DNA of 64,000 nt from Nitrobacteraceae bacterium AZCC 2146 (GCA_036924855.1 JBAGRP010000001.1:7304001-7368000), one strand, 5' to 3'. Positions 52,268-61,014 are shown, counted from the first letter of the stretch. A program made the numbers and translations. The notes: generated by a model from the sequence alone, not told the origin.

Positions 52268-52813
52268 GTGCGCGGACGTGATGACGAGTGGACCGATCTG
52301 ATGCGGTCGGCCAATGCGGGAGACAGTGGCGCGTATCACCGTCTTCTGAAGTCTGTCACGCCGGTGCTGCGGGCAGGTGCGCGGCGTGGTCTGGCAAGAG
52401 CCGGACAGCCGCCCGATCAGGCCGAGGATATTGTGCAGGACATTTTGCTCGCAGTGCATCTGAAGCGGCAGACCTGGGACGCCGATGCGCCATTCGCGCC
52501 GTGGCTGTTCGCGATCGCGCGCAACAAGCTGATCGACGCGCTGCGCCGGCGCGGCCGCCGGGTGTTCGTCAATATCGACGATTTTGCCGAGACGATTCCG
52601 AGCGAGCCGCCGGCGGAAACCTTGTCGGCCGGCGAGGTCGCCGGTCATCTGGCAGGCCTGCCGGCGCGGCAACGCGACGTGCTGCAATCGGTCGCGGTGG
52701 ACAGCGCTTCGATCAAGGCAACTGCTTCGAAGCTGTCGATGACCGAAGGCGCCGTGCGCGTGGCACTGCATCGCGGGCTGGCCAGCCTTGCGGCAAAACT
52801 GCGGAAGGAATGA
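52268..52813 (+). CDS. ECF RNA polymerase sigma factor, SigF/EcfF type
   Basis: 181 residues: region 2 with PPDQAEDIVQDILLAVHL and DAPFAPWLFAIARNKLIDAL, then region 4 with LPARQRDVLQSVAVDSASIK and MTEGAVRVALHRGLASL. It is paired with a DUF1109/NrsF anti-sigma gene that overlaps its stop codon (ATGA), an arrangement known for sigma-F of Caulobacter and EcfF of Bradyrhizobium, which respond to oxidants, hypochlorite or heavy metals. GTG 52268 is preceded by AGGAG 5 bases upstream. A matching promoter in front of the gene suggests positive autoregulation. Confidence 0.88.
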   Translation: MRGRDDEWTDLMRSANAGDSGAYHRLLKSVTPVLRAGARRGLARAGQPPDQAEDIVQDILLAVHLKRQTWDADAPFAPWLFAIARNKLIDALRRRGRRVFVNIDDFAETIPSEPPAETLSAGEVAGHLAGLPARQRDVLQSVAVDSASIKATASKLSMTEGAVRVALHRGLASLAAKLRKE

Positions 52814-53454
52814 CAGTGGATACCGACCGCCTGATTCAAGCCCTCGCCGCCGACAACGGCACCCACGCCCGATCTGCCGGCTCAGCGCTTGCCATGGCTT
52901 TGCTGGTTGCGCTGCCGGTCTCGGCGGCGATGCTGCTCGTCACTCTCGGCGTGCGCCAGGACGTCATGACCGCGATGCATAACCCATTCTTCGATCTGAA
53001 GTTTCTGGTGACGCTGGCGCTGGCGCTGCCGGCGATCATGATCAGCCTACATCTGTCGCGGCCCGAAGCTTCGCTACGCGGCTGGGCGTGGTTGCTGCTG
53101 CTTCCGCTCGGCCTTCTCGGAATCGGGATCGCAGGCGAAATGATGCTGCCGCAACGGCTGCCGATGATGACGCGGCTGGTCGGTAACAATTCGCGGGTTT
53201 GCATGGTCGCGATTCCCGCATTCTCGCTGCCGTTGCTGGCGGCATCGCTGGTGGCGTTGCGGCAGGGCGCCCCGGCACGTCCGGCCGTCGCTGGCGCACT
53301 GGCGGGACTGCTGTCAGCGGGACTGGCGGCGACGTTGTATGCCGCGCATTGCTCCGACGATTCACCGTTGTTCGTGGCAACCTGGTACACCATCGCAACT
53401 GCGCTGGTGACAGCGATCGGCGCGCTGGCGGGCGCTAAATTCCTGAAATACTAA
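52810..53454 (+). CDS. nrsF: NrsF-family (DUF1109) membrane anti-sigma factor
   Basis: 214 residues with a short cytoplasmic N-terminus (MTVDTDRLIQALAADN) and six predicted membrane helices. Two cysteines, C131 (NNSRVCMVAIP) and C181 (AAHCSDDSP), occupy the positions that in NrsF of Caulobacter and OsrA of Bradyrhizobium are, to my memory, needed for sensing oxidants or metals; there are no other cysteines. The protein should hold the sigma factor at the membrane and release it when the thiols react. Its ATG overlaps the sigma stop (ATGA), and it is followed by a convergent gene after 65 bases. Confidence 0.88.
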   Translation: MTVDTDRLIQALAADNGTHARSAGSALAMALLVALPVSAAMLLVTLGVRQDVMTAMHNPFFDLKFLVTLALALPAIMISLHLSRPEASLRGWAWLLLLPLGLLGIGIAGEMMLPQRLPMMTRLVGNNSRVCMVAIPAFSLPLLAASLVALRQGAPARPAVAGALAGLLSAGLAATLYAAHCSDDSPLFVATWYTIATALVTAIGALAGAKFLKY

Positions 53455-53519
53455 ACCGACGCGGTTGTCGATGCCGGACGAGTCAGCGTCCATGATGCAG
53501 ATGTCGGCTTGTGCCTCGC

Positions 53520-54500
53520 TCATGCTGCGGATTTCGCTGCCGCAAGGTATGTCAGATACTTCGAGACAATATCGTCGAAATTTTTGTCGGCGACGACGCC
53601 GACCGATGGCGCGCGCGTGGAAATGAAGCCTTTTGGCCAGCTATCGACGATCTTCTTCAATTCCGGGTCCGGTGCAAAGCTCACCTCTGGTGGCGTGGCG
53701 TCGATTACCCGCGCAATCGACGCGACGATGTCTTCCATGCTGACGGTTAGCGCCGGCTGGTTCAGCGCGCGTTTGCCGCGCAGTTTCGCGGGATCGCCAT
53801 TGTGCAGCGTGATCAGGTTGCGCGCGACAGTCTGCACAGAGACCACCGGGACTTTTGTATCGGGGCGTAGCGGGCAGACCGACGGTCTTCCGGCGGCGCT
53901 GTCGCGCACGATCGCTGCGATCCGGTCGGATACGGATTGGGTCGGCGGGCCGGGATGCACCAGCACGATCGGCAGCCGCAGTGCACGCGCGTCGATGAGC
54001 CCGTGCCGCGTGGCGTCCGCCAGCATCAGCTCGGCGATGGCCTTGTGTGTGCCGTAGGAGGTTTGTGGTCGCTGCAGATGATCGTCATCGACATGGTCCG
54101 GCAGCAGGCCGCCGAATACGGCAATCGAGCTTGGAAAGATCAGCCGCGGCGGTGCGTCCTTGGTGCCGATGCTGTCAATCAGCTCTGCCAGCGCCGATAC
54201 GTTGACCGCCAGCGCCCGGGCCGGATCCTGCTCGGCTGCGCTGGTCAGCACGGCCGCAAGATGAAACACGCTGTCCGGCTTCCAGCCGGCAATCTGCTTG
54301 AGCACATCGGGCGCGGAGATGTTGGCCTGCAGTCGCCTCACCCTGGGGTCGGACATCGGCGGCAGATGGGTGTCGAGGAGGAGAATTTCCTCAATCTTTT
54401 CAGTTTCGCCGGCGCGGCCGGTGAGATGGCCGTCTTGCAAAAGCGTGCGGGTCAGCGTTTTGCCGATAAACCCGCCGGCACCAGTGATCAAAACCCGCAT
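53520..54500 (-). CDS. denD: D-erythronate dehydrogenase-like NAD-dependent SDR (DenD)
   Basis: 326 residues of extended SDR type: the Rossmann motif GAGGFIG at residues 7-13, FHLAAVLTSAAEQDP, the serine strand LIFPSSIAVFGG and the catalytic YGTHK (about residue 150). The C-terminal text IVDSWPKGFISTRAPSVG and FDDIVSKYL match DenD proteins, which oxidise D-erythronate at C2 in four-carbon acid catabolism. The partner genes (DenK/OtnK kinase, OtnC, OtnI) are not nearby, so the gene works alone or with unlinked genes, or the substrate differs. ATG 54500 opens directly with MRVLITGAGG. Confidence 0.8.
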   Translation of the reverse strand: MRVLITGAGGFIGKTLTRTLLQDGHLTGRAGETEKIEEILLLDTHLPPMSDPRVRRLQANISAPDVLKQIAGWKPDSVFHLAAVLTSAAEQDPARALAVNVSALAELIDSIGTKDAPPRLIFPSSIAVFGGLLPDHVDDDHLQRPQTSYGTHKAIAELMLADATRHGLIDARALRLPIVLVHPGPPTQSVSDRIAAIVRDSAAGRPSVCPLRPDTKVPVVSVQTVARNLITLHNGDPAKLRGKRALNQPALTVSMEDIVASIARVIDATPPEVSFAPDPELKKIVDSWPKGFISTRAPSVGVVADKNFDDIVSKYLTYLAAAKSAA

Positions 54501-54682
54501 GCATGCTGCCCTTCGAAATGATACGCCCGGGCTCAATATCAACGCGCGTTCGCGGGCAAGTCGATGCCCGCTGGCAGATACCAGATCAGCGCTATTGGTG
54601 TTGCGCGATGCGATGCAACGGCTCACGGCGGCGCAACACGCGGGGCCGGACGCTCGGCTCGACAGAAAGACGAGCGTCGAAT

Positions 54683-55795
54683 TCAGGCGGCCGGTGGGCT
54701 CGACGTTGCCTGTTGCATGCGATGAAAGCGCAGCACCTGCTGCGCGGTCGATAGCCGCAGCCGTTCGTAGATATCCTTTTCGCCGCTGCTGTTGGACAAC
54801 TCCATTCCCGAGAGTTGCTCGCGCATATTGATGATCGCCCTGACGGTCGACCACGAGAATCCTGCGACCTTGCAGAGGATAAAGATGCCTTCGGTGCGGG
54901 ACTCGACCATCATGTTTTCGGCGGCGGAGATCGGGACGTTGGCGAGGCATGCTATCGCGGCATTGGCCTCATCGAACTTGCTGGCTTCCGCAAACGTCGC
55001 CACCTGGGTTTCGTCCAGCAGTCCGTCCTCGAACAGCGAGCGCACCAGCCCTCGGGCGATGATGGTTTGCCGGCTGATGGCTGAAGGAGCTGAACGAGCG
55101 CGGCGCGTCACTTCCTGGATGGCCAGCGAAACATCGCCTGACCACTGTGGATTGGCGGCATCGAGCCGCGCGCGAACCGAAGCAGAGGCCTTTGCAATCA
55201 GCTTCAGATAATGATGCCGCGGAATCGAGGGGCGCATGCCGACGCAGGTCGCAATGTCGTCGTCGCGTTCGGCGCGTGACAGCAGCGTCGTATAGCCCTG
55301 CTCGGAAAATTCTGCACCGGGATTGTTGGCGGTGCTTTTGACGACTTCGTCATTGCCGCGCGCGACCAGCACGTCGGTAACGGCGCCGCTCAGGATTTTT
55401 CGTACCGAAATGGCCAGCAGATGGCCCTGGCTCTTGGTGCGGGCGGTTTCGATCAGGGTGTGATCGTCGAGCCGTTCCGACTGCGACAGCACGGGCGCGG
55501 CCACTTCGATCAGATCGTCGAATGCCAGCGTCCGAACTATTTGTGGTGGCGCGCTGGCGACCGGGCCGAGGCGTTCGGCCAGCACGACCTTGGCGGAGGA
55601 CTCCAGCTGCGCGATCAGGCAATCGAAAACGTCGTCGAACACGGCGATTTGAGCGTCTGAATAGTCGACGGCGTTATTGATGAAGAGGTCGGTGACACGA
55701 CGCAGGGTTTCAACGCGGCGCGCCACGGTGCCGTGGGCGAGGGTGGTCTGAAGTTCGTCAAGCAAACTGGCTGAAATGGCAGGTTTCGAAGTCAT
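54683..55795 (-). CDS. DUF2336 domain-containing protein
   Basis: 370 residues, almost all alpha-helical and soluble, with the DUF2336 pattern: a HEAT-like N-terminal region (TDLFINNAVDYSDAQIAVFDDV, then LAERLGPVASAPPQIVRTLA and DDLIEVAAPVLSQSERLDD) and a C-terminal region with VAGFSWSTVRAIIN. The function is unknown. Family members are common in alphaproteobacteria and often sit near signalling genes. AGGA precedes ATG 55795 by 8 bases. A GGDEF cyclase gene lies 70 bases upstream on the same strand, so they may share a message. Confidence 0.85.
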   Translation of the reverse strand: MTSKPAISASLLDELQTTLAHGTVARRVETLRRVTDLFINNAVDYSDAQIAVFDDVFDCLIAQLESSAKVVLAERLGPVASAPPQIVRTLAFDDLIEVAAPVLSQSERLDDHTLIETARTKSQGHLLAISVRKILSGAVTDVLVARGNDEVVKSTANNPGAEFSEQGYTTLLSRAERDDDIATCVGMRPSIPRHHYLKLIAKASASVRARLDAANPQWSGDVSLAIQEVTRRARSAPSAISRQTIIARGLVRSLFEDGLLDETQVATFAEASKFDEANAAIACLANVPISAAENMMVESRTEGIFILCKVAGFSWSTVRAIINMREQLSGMELSNSSGEKDIYERLRLSTAQQVLRFHRMQQATSSPPAA

Positions 55796-55865
55796 AACTC
55801 TGTCCTGGAGCTTTCGAATACGACCGGCAGCGATTCTTCGCTGCCGGGGATAACGGAAATTCGGT

Positions 55866-57014
55866 TCAGGCGCTGGCAATACGGTTTCGTCCGCGCTCCT
55901 TGGCTGCGTAAAGTGCGCTGTCGGCGCGTGCAAGGAGCGTATCAGGTGTTTCGTGTGGACTTAATGTCGCAACGCCGGCTGAAATCGTAACGGTCAGCCC
56001 GTCGGAGAAGGCACTCCAGTCCAGCGTGGCGACGATCGAGCGCAGCCGGTCGAGCATCTGCACGGCCATGTCATGGGGCGTGTCGGGCAGCACCAGCAGG
56101 AATTCTTCGCCGCCGTAGCGACCGAATTTGTCGATGCTGCGAATATTGGCGAACATGGTGATGGCGAATGTTCGCAGCACTTCATCGCCGGTGGGATGTC
56201 CGAAACTGTCGTTGATACGCTTGAACCAGTCGAGATCAATCAGCGCCACGGTGCACGGCGATTTGCTGCGCTGCGCGCGGACGATCTCGTCGTCCAGCAT
56301 CCGCATGATGCAGCGGCGATTGAATGCCCCCGTGAGTTCGTCGAGCTCGGCAAGTTCTTCGATCCGCTTGTAAGCAGCCTCGAGCTCTACTCGCCGACGA
56401 TAGAGCGTGTCCCGCAGCGAACTGGCGAAGATGCCGATGAACATGCTGCGGCCGATGGTCAGGGAAAATGTCAGCAGCGTACCAAACCGTTCCGTAGCAC
56501 TGCCAAATGGCAGCGTCAGCGGCAGATCGGCGAGTAGATACAAAAGCGCCACACCGACCGTCATCATGGTCCATGCGCCAACGCCCTGTCGCGGCGTCGC
56601 GCGCAGGGCGACCACGTTGGCTACAAGGAACAGCGCACAGAGGAACACCACGGCGACCTGCGGTGCGATGTAGATGAAAACCAGCAGCAAGGCGAAGGTT
56701 GTCGCCGCGTATGGCGCGGCGAAGTGGTGGTCCCGCCAACGGTTGCTCACGCCGCTTTCTGATATCGCGACGAAGAAACCAACGGATCCGGCCGCGCATG
56801 CCGCGAAGGCGTAGACGATCGCTGCCGAAATCGTTCCGGCGGCTGCGTAGACCACCAGAAGGGCAATGTTGACGAGGTGACTGGCAACGGCGAGCGCCAG
56901 CGTCTGACGCCGGCGTTTCAAGCGCCGCATCAGCATCTCAGGCTGCAACTCGCCCTCGACGAGCTCAAAGTCGCTGTTTACCGGACCCTGAATGGAGGAC
57001 GTGGCCGTGGTCAT
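55866..57014 (-). CDS. Membrane-bound GGDEF diguanylate cyclase
   Basis: 382 residues. The N-terminal half has six to seven membrane helices (from about residue 38 to 205) and no recognisable sensor domain. A short linker leads to a GGDEF domain (residues about 215-380). The active loop reads GRYGGEEFLL, so catalysis is expected. RSID lies exactly five residues before GGEEF and forms a product-inhibition I-site (RxxD). The enzyme makes cyclic di-GMP at the inner membrane, controlling attachment or motility. It is upstream of the DUF2336 gene on the same strand and divergent from the second ECF sigma gene. Confidence 0.92.
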   Translation of the reverse strand: MTTATSSIQGPVNSDFELVEGELQPEMLMRRLKRRRQTLALAVASHLVNIALLVVYAAAGTISAAIVYAFAACAAGSVGFFVAISESGVSNRWRDHHFAAPYAATTFALLLVFIYIAPQVAVVFLCALFLVANVVALRATPRQGVGAWTMMTVGVALLYLLADLPLTLPFGSATERFGTLLTFSLTIGRSMFIGIFASSLRDTLYRRRVELEAAYKRIEELAELDELTGAFNRRCIMRMLDDEIVRAQRSKSPCTVALIDLDWFKRINDSFGHPTGDEVLRTFAITMFANIRSIDKFGRYGGEEFLLVLPDTPHDMAVQMLDRLRSIVATLDWSAFSDGLTVTISAGVATLSPHETPDTLLARADSALYAAKERGRNRIASA

Positions 57015-57516
57015 GATCTCGCTGTCGCTGTCGCTGGTATTCAGTGGAACCCTAGCGGGGAAAGCGTTTAGGTTTGGTATCTTTTGCCGCTCCGGCCCTG
57101 CGTCGGAACAGCGCTATCTGGTTTGTTCCTAAACGGTAATTTGGCTCAGGAAGGAGAGCACAGGTCTCACAGCGAGCGACAGAAGAGCCCCGGGGTGGTG
57201 AAGGCGCCGGGGCCGAAGTTTGACTTGATGTGGCGAAAAATCCGCCAACGGCCGTGAACCTTTTCCCGGTATCCACCGACCCATATGCGCTGGGGTATTG
57301 CAATGCCCAGTTTTCAAGCGGTGCCGCCGGGCGATTATATTGCGCCTCGGCGGCACTGTGCTTTCCGACTGGCGGTGGGGAAGAACGCAAAAACAGCCCG
57401 ATTGTTCGTGCAAACACTGTTCGGCAAGCTATGACTTGGTAAGGTTGCTGGGTGAATCATTCCGGCGGTCGGGGTGTTGCGCGCTATGGTACTCCTTGTG
57501 GTATCTTCGTCCGCGT
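57015..57516. other. Long gap between the GGDEF gene and the ECF sigma operon
   Basis: About 500 bases without a convincing gene. It holds the tandem GCTGTCGCTGTCGCTG near the GGDEF start, several GC-rich palindromic stretches (GCCCCGGGG...CGCCGGGGC around 57190-57225) and an imperfect inverted repeat GGGTATTG/CAATGCCC near 57295-57310. The promoter of the sigma operon must be here or in the first part of the annotated sigma gene, but I cannot place it. Confidence 0.5.
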
Positions 57517-58206
57517 ATGATGCCGAACCGGTCTTCCGTGCGATCCCGCCTCTTATTTCCGGGGCATTTGAGAAGATTTTGCCTTGTCAGTCGAACCTCT
57601 TACGACCTCACCCCGACCAACTTTGCGAGACGGCCATTGAGTGCGACACAGGCGACCTCGGACGACGTCCTGATCGCTCGAATAGCGCAAGGCGACCGGC
57701 TCGCCATGCAGGTGCTTTACGGCAGACACCATGTCCGGGTGTTCCGTTTCGGGCTTCGGCTGGTGCGGAACGAGCAGATCGCGGAAGATCTCATCAGCGA
57801 GGTTTTTCTCGACGTATGGCGTCAGGCGGGCAAATTCGAAGGCCGCTCTGCCGTCTCGACCTGGCTGCTGGCGATTACGCGGTTCAAGGCGCTGTCGGCG
57901 CTGCGGAAGCGCAAGGATGCGGAACTGGACGATGAGACGGCCAACGCGATCGAGGACACGTCCGACGATCCGGAAGTCGCGGTACAGAAAAAGGATACCA
58001 GTGTCGCGTTGCGGAAGTGTTTGACGGCGCTTTCGCCAGAGCATCGGGAGATCGTCGATCTCGTCTACTACCACGAGAAGTCCGTGGAAGAAGTGGCCGA
58101 GATCGTCGGAATTCCTGAAAATACCGTAAAGACGCGTCTGTTTTATGCGCGCAAGAAATTGGCCGATCTGCTGAAGGCAGCCGGCGTAGAACGAGGCTGG
58201 CCATGA
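57517..58206 (+). CDS. ECF RNA polymerase sigma factor of the subtilisin operon
   Basis: Up to 229 residues. The certain part starts at DDVLIARIAQGD (about 57664): region 2 contains EDLISEVFLDVWRQAGKFEG and VSTWLLAITRFKALSALRKR, and region 4 SPEHREIVDLVYYHEKSVEE and PENTVKTRLFYARKKLADLL. This is the RpoE/SigK-like class that works with a membrane anti-sigma factor. The start is not settled: ATG 57517 gives a long, GC3-poor N-terminus, while TTG 57637 gives a normal-sized protein of 189 residues; neither has a good ribosome site. The stop overlaps the anti-sigma start (ATGATGG). Confidence 0.85.
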   Translation: MMPNRSSVRSRLLFPGHLRRFCLVSRTSYDLTPTNFARRPLSATQATSDDVLIARIAQGDRLAMQVLYGRHHVRVFRFGLRLVRNEQIAEDLISEVFLDVWRQAGKFEGRSAVSTWLLAITRFKALSALRKRKDAELDDETANAIEDTSDDPEVAVQKKDTSVALRKCLTALSPEHREIVDLVYYHEKSVEEVAEIVGIPENTVKTRLFYARKKLADLLKAAGVERGWP

Positions 58207-58916
58207 TGGCAATGAGCAAGAAAGTGCAGAACCAGGAGCCGAGCGAGATCGAGGCATTGCTGCCCTGGCACGCCGCCGGCACGCTCAATACGCGCGACAG
58301 CCGCCGCGTCGATGAGGCTCTCGCCAGGGATCCCGAACTCGCCAGGCAATATGCTGCGATTCAGGAGGAATACGCCGAAACCATTCTGCTCAACGAAAGC
58401 CTGGGCGCGCCGTCGTCGCGGGCGATGCAAAAGCTGTTTACTGCGATCGACGCGGAACCGGCGCGCGACACTTACGCGTCGTTCAACATCTCTGCGCGGG
58501 TCGCCGGGTTTTTTGCACGGCTGTCGCCGCGTACGCTGGCGACCGCCGCAGCCGTCGGCGCGCTGGCGCTGCTGTTGCAGGCCGGCGTGATCGGCGCTGT
58601 GCTGATGCAGCGCGATACCGCCTCGTTCCAGACGGCGTCCTATCAGCCCGCACCGCAAAGCGCGCCGGCGACGGTCACCCGTTCGCTGGTACCCGAAACC
58701 GGCCCGCGCGCCTTCGTGCGCTTTGCCCCAACCGCGCGGGTCTCGGATATCACCGCCTTGCTCGAGACCTATCAGGGCTCGATCGTCGATGGCGGCAAGG
58801 ACGGCATGTTCCGGCTGCAGTTCAGCACCAAGGCCATGTCGAAAGACGAGGTTGCCGGCCTGATTGGCCGGCTGCAGAAGGAAAAGATCGTCAGCCTGGC
58901 GGTCGCCGCGCAGTAA
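58203..58916 (+). CDS. Membrane anti-sigma factor with propeptide-like periplasmic domain
   Basis: 237 residues. The cytoplasmic N-terminus (IEALLPWHAAGTLNTRDSRRV) resembles anti-sigma domains of the RskA/zinc-less type. One membrane helix (TLATAAAVGALALLLQAGVIGAVLM, about residues 116-140) is followed by a proline/alanine-rich linker and a periplasmic domain of about 70 residues (FVRFAPTARV...AGLIGRLQKEKIVSLAV). The order beta-alpha-beta-alpha-beta of this last domain, and its wording, resemble the peptidase-inhibitor I9 propeptide. The gene overlaps the sigma gene and lies 51 bases ahead of a secreted subtilisin gene that itself has such a propeptide. It probably keeps the sigma factor inactive until the periplasmic domain is engaged. 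Confidence 0.8.
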   Translation: MMAMSKKVQNQEPSEIEALLPWHAAGTLNTRDSRRVDEALARDPELARQYAAIQEEYAETILLNESLGAPSSRAMQKLFTAIDAEPARDTYASFNISARVAGFFARLSPRTLATAAAVGALALLLQAGVIGAVLMQRDTASFQTASYQPAPQSAPATVTRSLVPETGPRAFVRFAPTARVSDITALLETYQGSIVDGGKDGMFRLQFSTKAMSKDEVAGLIGRLQKEKIVSLAVAAQ

Positions 58917-58967
58917 GGGCGGCATCGCATCAGTCAGACCGCGTGTCGTGCGTGCGAGGAGGTTTCG

Positions 58968-60854
58968 ATGAACCATGATCGTCGTGCCAGCAAGCGGCTC
59001 GTGCAACGCAGCGCGGTATTGGCCTTGATCGCTGCCGTATTGCCGCTTGGTATTTTTACGGCGCACGCGCAGAGCATCATGCGCTCCCCCAACCTCAACA
59101 TCGGCTCGCGCATTCCGACCATCGCGCCGGGCAATACGGCACGGATCAACCCGACCATTGCGGGCGCCGGACGTATCGCCGGCCGCGGCGCGAACATGGC
59201 GGGACGTGGTGCCAACATCAGCCGTGTCGGAAACATCGCCGGACGCGGGGCCAACGTTACCGTAACAGGCCGCACCGGTATCAATGCCGCTGGCGTGGGC
59301 ATCGCGACGGGCCGTGGCGGACCGCCGTCTATCGGCGTAACGGCCGGCCGAACGCCGCCGGTGCGCGTGCCTCCGATATCTGTCACTCCGACGATTCCGT
59401 CTGTTGTCGCCGTCGTCCTGCCAACCATTCCCTATGTGCGCTATTCGCCGAACACCTATCCGGCCTGCGCTTATGCCAATCGCGCCGCGTCCGGCGAATG
59501 CAAGGACGGGCCGTTCGTCGCCGATCTCGGCAACAGCTTCAACGGCCCGCCGCCGCGCAGCCAGAATTCCGGCGGTCCGCGCCGTGGCGTTCAGGCCGCG
59601 CTCAGTCAACGCTATGTGCCTGGCCAGATCGTCGCCGAAATCGATGGCACGCTTACCGACGCGCAGGCCGATGAGCTGGCGCGGCGCTATCGGCTGGCGC
59701 GGATCGCGTCGCAGGATTTTCCGCTGATTGGCACCACCATCGGCCTGTTCCGCATCACCGACAACCGCGCGGTGGAGACGGTGCAGACACAAATGCGCGC
59801 CGATTCCAGCGTGCGCGCCGTGCAGCCGAACTTCCGCTATGTGCTGCAGGACCAGACCACGACGCCGGCGCTTGGCGAGGGCGATCCTGCGCAATATGCG
59901 CTGGCGAAACTGCGGCTGCCGGAGGCGCACAAGCTGTCCTATGGCAGCAACGTCACCGTGGCGGTGATCGATTCCGGCATCGACGTCGCGCATCCTGAAC
60001 TTGCCAGAGCCATCGCGGGATCGTTCGATGCGCTCGGCAGCAAGGAAGGCCCGCATGTCCACGGCACCGGTATCGCCGGTGCGATCGTGTCGCATGCGCG
60101 CCTGATGGGCAGCGCGCCGCGGGCGCGCATTCTGGCGATTCGCGCTTTCGGCGTGGCACAGAGCGGCGCCGAGAGCACCTCGTTCGTGATCATCAAGGGC
60201 ATCGATTATGCGGCGTCGCACGGCGCGCAGGTGATCAATATGAGCTTTGCCGGACCGCAGGACCCACTGGTCGAGCGCGGCATCGCGGCGGCCGCTACCA
60301 GGGGCATCGTGCTGGTCGCCGCGTCAGGCAATGCCGGGCCGAAATCGCCGCCGCTGTATCCCGCCGCCAATCCCAACGTCATCGCGGTCAGCGCTACCGA
60401 CGCTTACGACCGGCTGTTTCCGGCCTCGAACCGTGGCGGGCACATTGCGGTGTCGGCACCCGGCGTCGATATCTTTCTGCCGGCGCCAGACAATAGCTAC
60501 CAGATGACCTCGGGCACTTCATTCTCTGCCGCCTATATCAGCGGGCTTGCGGCCTTGATGATCGAGCGCAATCCGCAGCTGACGCCGAACGAGCTCCGCA
60601 CGATCCTGATGAAGACCGCGCGCGATCTCGGCACGCCCGGACGCGACGATCTGTTCGGCGCTGGCGTAGCCGATGCCTATGGTGCGGTGTCGGCGGTGCA
60701 GGGCGGGGCGGGGCCCGTCGCTGCGGCGCCGATACCGGAAGCGCCCGCAAATGAGCCTGTGCCGGCGACCCGCGCGCTCGAAGTGTCCGCGCCTGCGATG
60801 GCATCAGACGAGCAGTCGCACGATCAAATTGGCGCTGCAGAAATTCAAAAATAA
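58968..60854 (+). CDS. Secreted S8 (subtilisin-like) serine protease with Gly-rich N-terminus
   Basis: 628 residues. The signal peptide ends about residue 35 (GIFTAHAQS). A Gly/Ala/Asn-rich region with three GRGAN copies (about residues 70-100) comes next, then an I9-like propeptide (about residues 215-295), then the catalytic domain with D335 (VIDSGID), H365 (HVHGTGIAG) and S518 (SGTSFSAAYISG). The triad is complete, so an active extracytoplasmic protease is expected. The final 60 residues are a Pro/Ala-rich tail. It is the third gene of the sigma/anti-sigma operon, separated by only 51 bases, and is closed by a strong terminator, so its synthesis depends on that sigma factor. Confidence 0.9.
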   Translation: MNHDRRASKRLVQRSAVLALIAAVLPLGIFTAHAQSIMRSPNLNIGSRIPTIAPGNTARINPTIAGAGRIAGRGANMAGRGANISRVGNIAGRGANVTVTGRTGINAAGVGIATGRGGPPSIGVTAGRTPPVRVPPISVTPTIPSVVAVVLPTIPYVRYSPNTYPACAYANRAASGECKDGPFVADLGNSFNGPPPRSQNSGGPRRGVQAALSQRYVPGQIVAEIDGTLTDAQADELARRYRLARIASQDFPLIGTTIGLFRITDNRAVETVQTQMRADSSVRAVQPNFRYVLQDQTTTPALGEGDPAQYALAKLRLPEAHKLSYGSNVTVAVIDSGIDVAHPELARAIAGSFDALGSKEGPHVHGTGIAGAIVSHARLMGSAPRARILAIRAFGVAQSGAESTSFVIIKGIDYAASHGAQVINMSFAGPQDPLVERGIAAAATRGIVLVAASGNAGPKSPPLYPAANPNVIAVSATDAYDRLFPASNRGGHIAVSAPGVDIFLPAPDNSYQMTSGTSFSAAYISGLAALMIERNPQLTPNELRTILMKTARDLGTPGRDDLFGAGVADAYGAVSAVQGGAGPVAAAPIPEAPANEPVPATRALEVSAPAMASDEQSHDQIGAAEIQK

Positions 60855-60975
60855 TTCGAACCGTTTTGAACGTCCGCCCGGGCTGCTGCGACTGATGAAG
60901 GTGGGAGCGGAAATCCCTCCCCAACGAGGCCATATCCGGCGCGAGCGCCCATCCACCCCAGCGCCCGGTATTGCT

Positions 60976-61014
60976 AGACCCGCCCGGTTGTCCCCCCGGG
61001 CGGGTCTTTCGTTT
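60976..61014 (+). terminator. Rho-independent terminator of the subtilisin operon
   Basis: A 12-base stem AGACCCGCCCGG / CCGGGCGGGTCT with an 8-base loop is followed by TTCGTTT. It lies about 120 bases after the protease stop codon. The rest of the 60855-61229 gap shows no gene. Confidence 0.85.

Noticed and set aside
57046..57068. GGAAC...CGTT, an EcfG-type general-stress promoter, ahead of the second sigma operon
   Set aside because: The spacer is 14 bases, shorter than the 16-17 expected, and it lies about 450 bases from the gene.
59170..59265. Short regular repeats suggestive of a CRISPR array
   Set aside because: The repeats are in-frame codons for GRGAN inside a signal-peptide-bearing protease. 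There are no spacers of even length and no cas genes.
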